Assembly: GCF_026210795.1 (NCBI RefSeq)
Contig: NC_089456.1
Location: forward strand, 3,376,832-3,440,831
Direction: 5' to 3'
Length of the DNA stretch: 64,000 bases
DNA from: Rhizophagus irregularis
Lineage: Eukaryota > Glomeromycota > Glomeromycetes > Glomerales > Glomeraceae
Shown here: piece by piece, positions 56,444-64,000 of the stretch
How positions within the stretch are numbered: position 1 is the stretch's first letter
How the letters are laid out: each line of letters opens with the position of its first letter
Position numbers and translations under genes: made by a program
The notes under the pieces: generated by a model
The model's database searches: none
What the model saw: only the letters and a program-made list of their open reading frames with translations
What the model was told of the DNA's origin: nothing

Positions 56444-56447
56444 GTTT

Positions 56448-56759
56448 ATGTTACTTAATACACAATATTTTTCTAAAGGGAAATTTGGATTCTTTTTCGC
56501 GTTTTCAGTTGTAATTAATTTAATTTGTTTATTTACTTTTGATTTTGATTTATGCATAGAAATTTCAACTACATTTATAATTATGTTAATGTTGATCATG
56601 TCTAGCAGGGCGGTGATGATGTTTATATTGGCATTTCTTCTGTTTGGTGATGTTGCGAGACTTTTTCTACTCATGGAGCAAGGAATTGTGTTGGGACCAT
56701 ATATCTTGATACAATTGCTATTGTATAGACGCAAAGAAGTTAAAGATAACCTGTCATGA
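56448..56759 (+). CDS. Small membrane protein, 103 aa
   Basis: An open frame four bases after the previous stop, with about three hydrophobic spans (FFFAFSVVINLICLFTF, ISTTFIIMLMLIM, AVMMFILAFLLF) and a basic end (YRRKEVKDNLS). No family recognised. The opposite strand is also open over part of this interval, but the plus strand gives the clearer membrane pattern. It could be real or an accident of T-rich DNA. Confidence 0.35.
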   Translation: MLLNTQYFSKGKFGFFFAFSVVINLICLFTFDFDLCIEISTTFIIMLMLIMSSRAVMMFILAFLLFGDVARLFLLMEQGIVLGPYILIQLLLYRRKEVKDNLS

Positions 56760-57139
56760 CTGAATGTTTATTAGTGTAGGATTGAATTACATTTACTATC
56801 TCTTGTGGGACCAGTTGATGGAGAATCAAATATATGTCGTGCGTATTGTCATTTACGTTGGCTAAACTATGAACGCTATTAAGGATGAATTTAGAAGATT
56901 TTTAAAGAAAATGTTTATTATAAATGTTGTGAATGAGTGATACTACTGGAAATGAAAGCAGTAAGTTTCACAATACCTGTTACGAAACTTCAGTTGTTTT
57001 TGTTTTATTTTTATTTTTAATAGAATTAGCTAATATTTTTGGATTAATTAGATTAAGTAGTATAGATTTTATAGTAGACTTTAGTATAGATTGTTATAAT
57101 GTAATTTAATAAAATAATTTATTATTCAATAATATTTAA

Positions 57140-57354
57140 CATTGACATATTAACATAAATAATAAAATATTGATATGATGTTTATTATCTTAAAATAATG
57201 TACATCATTAATGAACATTAAATTTAGGTGATGCACATCGAATGTTGTGACATCGGTAGTACAGTGCAGGGTCCGATGTTCAGCGTTTCTTTATGATGTA
57301 CATCAAGTGACTGATGTACATTTGATGAACATTTTTCCTGTGACTTCCTGATGA
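57140..57354. repeat. ATGTACAT-rich repeat, right copy (inverted)
   Basis: Ends GTGACTTCCTGATG, the reverse complement of the start of 54703-54890 with two differences. It shares ATGTACATCA and GATGCACATC motifs. Together the pair brackets the micro-exon array. Confidence 0.55.
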
Positions 57355-57680
57355 GTTCTTTATTTTCCTTTTTTTTCAATGTGATTTTTTACGACCAGCA
57401 TGGTTTATATATATATATATATTTATTTAATTAATAATTATTTCATTTTTTTTAATAATTTTTTAAAACCGTTTTAATTTACTTTTTTATCTAAATTTAT
57501 TTTTAATTTATTATCATTTTTTTTAAAAAATAACTATTTTTAATATAACAATTTTTTTTTTAAAAAAAGGTTTTTTAAACCGTTGTACTTTATAAGACAT
57601 GGATATATTTAATAAGATAATTGTTTTATAGCAAATACTTTTTTAAAAAGTTGTTAAAAAAATAACTGGAAATAAAAATT
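57355..57680. other. AT-rich low-complexity stretch
   Basis: TA dinucleotide run near 57408-57424 and poly-T and poly-A tracts. Nothing else seen. Confidence 0.5.
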
Positions 57681-58110
57681 TAGGTAATACAAATACGACA
57701 TTAAATTCAACTGACCGGACATGAACAGGTCTATTGTGATTTGATCTGAGTCATCTGATCAAATCCGATCATTTGAAGTCAAATTTATTTGATTCAGTCA
57801 AATCAAATTAGTCAAATTTATTTGATTCGGTCAAATCAAATTGGTCAAATTTATTTGATTCAGTCAAATCAAATTGATTTGGATTTGATTTGAATTTAAT
57901 TTGGATTTGATCGAATTAGTTTAGGCTGATTCGAATTTGATTTGAAATTGAATCGAATCTTATATTTTTAATTTGGATTTGAAGCTCAAATCTGGATTTA
58001 AAATTCGAATCTGATTTGCAAATCAAAATTTTCGAATTGAATCAAATCAAATTACGAATCAAATTTGAATCGATTCGATTTGACTGAATCGTTTGCGGAA
58101 CACTAAACAG
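57681..58110. repeat. TCAAATCAAATT-type repeat block
   Basis: A 34-bp unit GTCAAATTTATTTGATTC(A/G)G followed by TCAAATCAAATT(A/G) is tandemly repeated about three times (57776-57885). It grades into degenerate GATTTGAATTTG and reverse-complement runs, giving a partly palindromic low-complexity element. Confidence 0.75.
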
Positions 58111-58930
58111 TCATGACAAAAAGGCTAAGTAATAAAATGATAAGTGTTTTGATAATATTGTAATGAAATATAAGAGTATCACTAATAATTATTAGTAGTA
58201 GAAAATTAATAATAATGATAGTAAACAATGTAAGAGTTTCTTAAAGATAGAAATCTATCAAACAAATAATAACAAACACAAAGGTAAAATAAATAAAATA
58301 CGCGAAAAGTTTACTATAAAGAAAAACTAACAAACAAATTATACAAAACACAATACTTCAGATAATACAATATAAACTTACTGTTAAATTTACCCAGGTG
58401 TTAACAATCTAAAAAATATTGCTCTATATATGTTTACATTTTCACACATGACAGTTTGAACTTATCAATATTATCATATTATACTAATATGATTAATCAA
58501 TCAATTGTCCTTTTTCCATTGCAATTATCTGCAAAAACCTTTTCATTACCATTTCGTATAAGTTCTATGTGTCTATATGATTCATCAACTATATAAAGTT
58601 CAAGAAACTTCTCTAGCTAAACTAATAAAGCAATTTTCTAAGGTTATAATAATTAAACTGATACTTATAATTGAATACTTATGAGTCAAAAGTACTAATA
58701 ATACTAAAAGTAGTTAATTAATATAAATATTATAAGAAATGTTTCATATTGTAATAAACTCAGCCATAATTATAGGATTTTTACGTACTATATCATGTGA
58801 CTTGTTCAATCTTTAATTATTTTTATGGGTAACCCTAACAATAATCTTTAATTAATTCTATTTTAAGCAAAAATTTTGGTAATACTAACATGCAAACTAT
58901 CCATAGGTGTTAAAATGTCTGAAAACTTTG
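58111..58930. other. AT-rich, no gene seen
   Basis: Scattered short frames only; no family resemblance on either strand. Confidence 0.5.
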
Positions 58931-59563
58931 TCTGAAATAAGTTATTCGCATAAAGAACTTGTTGTGAAAAAAAATAGTGCATCTAATTCCCAAATGTCTG
59001 ATACAAATTTCACCTCAAAACCTGAAGCAATAAATAATAATACTGTTGAAAGTCAGATCTCGAAAGCTACGCTAAAAAAATAAGCTTTAATTTTGCAAAC
59101 AATGAAGATGATTTGAGAAAATTTTATGGTATATATAACATATAACAAATCTATTCCAGCTTGATTACATTTTTTACTGATATATCCTTCAATTTAGACT
59201 TTACTGGGCTCCGACTTCATTTGGCCATCTACAATGACTGAATATGATCGCCATGATATTTTTTATTACATACTGATCCTGAATGGGATCCAGTTGGAGA
59301 AGAGTTTGCGATAAATACTATCGCATATTATCATCTAATTGAATCTGAAGCTTTTAGAGATAAGCCGAAAGGAATACATGTATTAATCGTTCATGGAAAA
59401 GTTCTAAATTATTATGAAAAAGATGTATTGTGGGAAGAATACGAAAGAAGAACTTGAGAAGAAATATCCAGAAAAGTATTTCGCACCCATCACTGAAAAG
59501 ACTGTTTTATTGCGCAGATTCTCCACCAATAATGATACAATTAGGAAGGAATGGCAGGTGAGT
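58914..59563 (+). pseudogene. Decayed two-exon gene of a lineage-specific family
   Basis: MSENFV starts a damaged first exon ending ANNEDDLRKFYG before a GTATAT donor. An intron with acceptor TTTAG at about 59198 leads to FTGLRLHLAIYND, then TDPEWDPVGEEFAINTIAYY, ESEAFRDKPKGIHVLIVHGK, and in a second frame EELEKKYPEKYFAPITEKT, FSTNNDTIRKEWQ and a GTGAGT donor. I associate the last part with a Rhizophagus family that continues into a retropepsin-like fold, but that part is not present here. Stops and one shift make it inactive. Confidence 0.45.
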
Positions 59564-59839
59564 TTATAACATACACGATAGGTTACTGATAAATATTGTT
59601 TGGATATGCTTTATATCGAATAATGTCCGCAATGATCTGAAAATGGGTATTACTTTGCCAAAATAAATATATTAGGTAAACATCTATATTCGAAGTACAA
59701 TAAATATATTAAATGAGACAAGAATAGCAAGTATTGATAACAGGTTTCGTATGGTTATTGATATGAGAGCATCAATGACAACTATACCATTCTTTCTAAG
59801 ACAAAGGTTACAAAGCTTTTGTGAGGATTGGAAGACAGA

Positions 59840-60085
59840 ATATATTACAGCAACTGGATTAAAGTTGCTTGCCAAAACCTCTCCAAAATCCTGCGATAAA
59901 TTTCGGCAAGATTTTACTATATGTTTACTATAGTTTCGGCAGGGTTTCGGCAGTTTCGGCAAATGGGGGTTTCGGCATTTTTTTTGGCAAAGTTTTGGCA
60001 GGATTTTTAATATGATTTAATATAGTTTCGGCATTTTCCGTATAGGTTTCGGCAGTTATTAAGAAGGTTTTCGGCAAGCGACCTT
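59840..60085. repeat. TTTCGGCA simple-repeat cluster
   Basis: GTTTCGGCA occurs many times within about 200 bp, with inverted TGCCAAAA-type motifs on the left (59868) forming a partly palindromic element. A related set of GCCGAAA/GGCGAAA motifs occurs near 62200-62310. Confidence 0.75.
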
Positions 60086-60174
60086 AAAGGCTAGAACAGT
60101 AAAAGACATACAAGACTTTTCGAAGCTTAGACTATGGTTAGTCCGTATTGGCAATAAATAACTGGTCGAACTGG

Positions 60175-60510
60175 TTTCGAACGCAAGGGATTTTTCCACG
60201 GTAAAGATATCAACAATATAGACTGTGATTTGATAGGTTACGAAGTTTTCAATAACGATTACACATATAAATCTATTAGAAGTCTCTACATCTTTCTGAA
60301 TGACACAGTATCTTTAATCGATTACGAGGGTTTGAATAACTATTTTTTCTTTAAATATATCTGATTAAACTTCATGCTAAGAAATCAGGCTCTTGATACC
60401 TTTATCCTAATGATCGAGTCGGATTTTCAGAGCCTTGTATCTGATTTATGTAAAAAACAAGTTCTTTTATTTGTTGTTTACTATTATGGGAAATTACTTT
60501 CGTAATATAT
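60175..60510 (+). pseudogene. Unrecognised open frame with one stop
   Basis: The frame reads TGFERKGFFHGKDINNIDCD, then LIGYEVFNNDYTYKSIRSLY and ends VLLFVVYYYGKLLS. A TGA at 60361-60363 interrupts it and there is no start codon. Codon use looks protein-like rather than random. Family unknown. Confidence 0.4.
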
Positions 60511-62084
60511 ATCAACATTAGAACATCTGCAAAGTGATGTACTGTATATGCATGTTAATAAAGTATTATTTGATGGTTTGCACACACCAGACTTTTTGCA
60601 AATAGCTGTAATAGTAATGCATGTGCAATCGTGCATTAGAAAAATATCAATTAATCGTCATTACAATTAATTCCCAAAATGTATATATCGAAAATAATAA
60701 TATATGAGAAAAGGTAAATATTATGACCGACCAATAAAAAATGATTTTACGTAAATGATTTTTTATTTGATTTTGTTATCATATGGATTATAAAAATAAA
60801 TATTCTTTTTTATTTGACGTAATATGTGGATTGAATAACCCCTCCTTTTAACCATACATGAATTTCTTAAACTTAGATCATTTGGAAATAAAAAAAGCAC
60901 TTAAATGTACTTTTGATGTGAAGTGTCTGAATGTGACAATCTTTGGTCTAAGATTACTAAGTTTAAGACTGAAAAATTGAACTTGAAAATAGAACAGAAT
61001 CAAAATATGTTATAGATGATCTTACAAAAAGTTTAAATCTTAGAAAAAATCACAAATTTCAGAACTGATCACGTTGCTTCTAAATGCTCTGCATAAATAA
61101 TCCTTATTAATTTGACCATTACTACTCTGCTATCCGTATATGAAAAGTTAATCAAAGCAAGCTTTTATTTACAACTGAATACATTGGATATTAATTAGCA
61201 AATACGCTTTATACGTAATAGTTTCATCTTTATTCGATTTGCGTATTCCATTCATCATGTCTTGAAAAGAAAACTATGTATTAGTTACAAGTTCTGAAGA
61301 CGTCTTTTTGCAAATGCTCAACCAAATTGAATAATGTCTGCGTCCAGCTCTTTGCTAAGTTTCGTCTCCATTATTTTTACTGGCATTTTTTTATACTGAG
61401 GTACGTAGTAAATATGCGCATTTTATTTGTATTTACGTAGTTGCAAGATTTGAAAGGAAAAAAATTTTTCGTATATATGCAATTTATACGTTATACACAT
61501 CCTACAGGTGCATACAACTTAGTCCCAGCAATTAAATTTGATGAAATTCAAATCGCTACTATTAGAAACAAAAAAAAATAATAAATGTAAAGTATAACTA
61601 TATAATGATAAAAGCAAATTAAGTTTAATAAAGTTATAGATTTAAATTTTTTATAAAATGTTTTTTAATAAAGTAGTAGTAGTTAGTTAGAATATTTTAC
61701 TATTAAATTAAATATTTGGCCGTTTTATTTTGGCCAAAGAAAATTATGTATAAGTCTGGCGAAATTACGCTTTATTTATATAAATCTGGCTAAAATTATA
61801 TATAAATGCTGGACGAGAATTAAGAATTATAATTTAAACTATAATCCCAGCCAATAAAATTGCAGGTTTAATATATTATGTAATATAATCGATATTTTAA
61901 ATTTGGTACAGCTTTAAAAATTTTTTTGTTGTATTTAAGTTGTATGCATTGTATTGGCCAACGAGAATTTTCCCGATATTATACTACTACGCATTTGCGT
62001 TACTGTTACAAAAACTTGAATTTATTGCTTGAAGTAAAGAAGATGAGACTAATGTGTAAATTCGCTGTGCGCCTAATGTGCTAA
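60511..62084. other. Subtelomeric AT-rich stretch, no gene seen
   Basis: Contains CTGGC(G/T)AAA-type motifs near 61755-61850 and no convincing frame. A 21-codon ORF near 61326 has no support. Confidence 0.5.
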
Positions 62085-62330
62085 TGTAACGGATCAGATC
62101 AGATCGGATTTAATCGGATTCGGAAATCCGATCCGATCGATTAGGTTGCTGCTAAAATAGGAGTTTAGGCGAGATGGCGTTTCGCTGAAAAGCGAAATTC
62201 TGCCGAAAACTATATTAAAGTTATATAAAAAAACTGGCGAAAGCTTCAGAAAAAAGCAAAACTGGCAAAACTTATTATAAATGCCAAAACTTTGCCGAAA
62301 CTTTTGCCAAAACTATAAAATTTTAAATCT
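62085..62330. repeat. GATCCGATC and GGCGAAA simple-sequence patch
   Basis: GATCAGATCAGATCGGATT and its partial inverse AATCCGAT, followed by repeated (G/C)CGAAA and TGCCAAAAC motifs like those at 59840-60085. A small palindromic element. Confidence 0.55.
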
Positions 62331-63665
62331 ATAGTAAAATTTTAATCGAAACAATCGTAGGATTTTAAAGCGGTTTAGACAAGCAATCTTAGATACGATT
62401 GGAAACTGATTAAATCCGTCGATTTGAATGCGATTTGAATCTGAATAAATATGTTATAAATTCTAAAGCTATAATTTGTAAATATGTAATTCAGCTAGAA
62501 TTATGCAACTTAACTCTGGCAGGAATTGTGAAATTTCCAAAAAAGGAAATTTAGGTTACACAAAATGCCACATTGGTTCCTATAAAAATCGATTTTTGTG
62601 GAATGCTATCGCTAAAAAAGGAAATGATCAACGTATCCGTTTTGGCTGGTTTAAAATTATAAATTAATTCCAGCGGTATTATGAATTCAGCTGAAATTAT
62701 TAGTAAAATTAAATTTGAGATCTGAATCAAATCTATCAAGATTCGATTTGATTTAGATTTTAAATAGATAGCACTTCTAACCTATTAGGAAGCGACATTA
62801 GTGGCGTAGCTGAGCTACAGATTTTTTGTTTTTGTTTATGTGTATTCTTTTTGTGTTACCTGTTTAATTTATGAGTCGATACTACTTATTTGTGTAATTT
62901 ATTTTATATATATGATAATAAATAGTGAATTAGTAATCGTATTAAAAAATTTTAACGTATTAAAAAAATTTTTTTAATATTAAATAAAATAAAAACTTAT
63001 TTTTTGTCTTTGATATTTTTATTTCTGTTTTAAAATTTAGTTTAAAAGAATGAGACTTTGAAGTTTTTGTTTAAAAAATTAAATGTGTTGCTGGAAATAA
63101 AGCTGAATTTTAAATATAAAGAAAGTAAATTATTAAATTTGTATAATGTAATAAGTAAAAATTATGTTAGATTAGTTAAAAGTAATTTTTTTTACTGGAC
63201 AAATTGAATTATGGATAAATTTAATTGTAATAGTACATTACGTCGTACGGTTTATTTTAACACATAATTTTATTTAATTAAAATTTAAGATCGGGTGTAA
63301 TGTAAAAACAAAAGAATTAGTCGTATAATTAAAGCGAAAAAAATTTTTCAAAAAATTTTAAGAAACTGCTTTTTATAAGCTTGAAGTAAAAGTTTTTCAA
63401 AATAAATTTTGTGTATAAAATTTTTATTTGTAAACTATATCCTAAATTTATTATTAAAAAAAATAAAAAAAGAATGTTATAAATAAGATATGTAATAGGG
63501 TGTTATAAATATATTTATTTTTAAATTATTACTTTTTTTTTAAGTGTATTTTTGATATTATTATTATTGTTTTTTTTTTAAATATTTTACTTATTTTTTT
63601 TAAAATATTTGTAGGTTTTTTTCATGAATTTTATTTGGTATTCAAAAAGAATTTCTTTATTTTTT
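62331..63665. other. Subtelomeric AT-rich DNA, no gene seen
   Basis: Very AT-rich with homopolymer tracts; no coding or RNA signal found on either strand. Confidence 0.55.
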
Positions 63666-64000
63666 AGGGTTAGGATTAAGGTTAAGGTTAGGGTTAGGGT
63701 TAGGGTTAAGGTTAGGGTTAGGGTTAGGGTTAGGGTTAGGGTTAGGGTTAGGGTTAGGGTTAGGGTTAGGGTTAGGGTTAGGGTTAGGGTTAGGGTTAGG
63801 GTTAGGGTTAGGGTTAGGGTTAGGGTTAGGGTTAGGGTTAGGGTTAGGGTTAGGGTTAGGGTTAGGGTTAGGGTTAGGGTTAGGGTTAGGGTTAGGGTTA
63901 AGAGGTTAGGGTTAGGGTTAGGGTTAGGGTTAGGGTTGGGGTTAGGGTTGGGGTTAGGGTTTAGGGTTAGGGTTAGGAGTTAGGGTTAGGGTTAGGGTTA
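63666..64000 (+). repeat. Telomere, (TTAGGG)n, right chromosome end
   Basis: About 330 bp of TTAGGG on the plus strand, G-rich strand running toward the end, so this is the right terminus. Proximal units are degenerate (GGATTAAGG, TTAAGG), the core from about 63700 to 63895 is near perfect, and the last 100 bp contains variants such as TTAAGAGG, TTGGGG and TTTAGGG. Confidence 0.97.

Noticed and set aside
56408-56734. Minus-strand ORF of 108 codons
   Set aside because: Overlaps the plus-strand membrane-protein-like ORF and has no recognisable feature of its own.
59751-59933. Sixty-codon plus-strand ORF and its overlapping minus-strand ORF
   Set aside because: Runs into the TTTCGGCA simple repeat and has no family resemblance or splice support.
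63624-63983. Open frame of Val-Arg repeats at the right end
   Set aside because: Translation of TTAGGG telomere repeats, not a gene.

Overview
The window is the right-hand end of a fungal chromosome. It finishes at base 64000 in about 330 bp of TTAGGG repeats running 5' to 3' toward the end. The DNA is very AT-rich, introns are short (about 60-90 bp, GT...AG), and most coding sequence is broken. The gene families point to an arbuscular mycorrhizal fungus, most likely Rhizophagus (Glomeromycotina): Crinkler (CRN) effector relatives, a lineage-typical kinase-like family, a two-membrane-span family ending in a characteristic coiled tail, Plavaka and Mutator-like transposases, and large LINEs with RNase H. 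The organism is inferred from family resemblance only; no search was run.

Bases 1-21843 are nested retroelements, all on the minus strand. A decayed Ty3/gypsy gag-protease region (1-3749) is followed by a LINE spanning 5282-21824. Near-identical 19-bp target duplications (5263-5281 and 21825-21843) bound the LINE. Inside it sit a complete but internally gutted LTR element (5304-12435, 4-bp target duplication), a 1566-bp inverted-repeat element (13926-15491, 8-bp duplication) and a CACTA-like MITE (20066-20353, 3-bp duplication). Removing the last two in silico reconnects LINE reading frames.

Bases 21844-25836 hold the best intact host-like genes: two small multi-pass membrane proteins (minus strand, 3 and 4 exons) and a six-exon two-span membrane protein (plus strand). 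Bases 26047-33430 contain a triplicated kinase-like pseudogene with a hAT-like MITE, a CRN nuclease-kinase pseudogene with its conserved promoter block, and a 5'-truncated LINE. A secreted Thr-rich repeat protein with a cysteine-rich tail lies at 34417-35304.

Bases 36600-47850 carry a tRNA-like remnant, a hAT-like MITE, a Mutator/FAR1-type fragment, a Plavaka-like (CACTA) transposase split by a 526-bp fold-back element, and a Mutator-like transposase that reads almost directly into a RecQ helicase. The helicase is interrupted at motif VI by a solo LTR. Bases 48215-49440 are an approximately 80-bp tandem array of small palindromes.

Bases 49583-53910 form a CRN neighbourhood: a free-standing CRN header gene, a CRN nuclease pseudogene and a small coiled-coil gene. 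Bases 55093-56304 hold a tandem array of micro-exon-like modules, each a pyrimidine tract plus AG, a 20-40 nt core, then GTAAG. From 57400 to the telomere there are only relics, simple repeats and AT-rich DNA. Across many of these elements the premature stops are the kind made by C-to-T or G-to-A changes, which suggests decay of methylated DNA.
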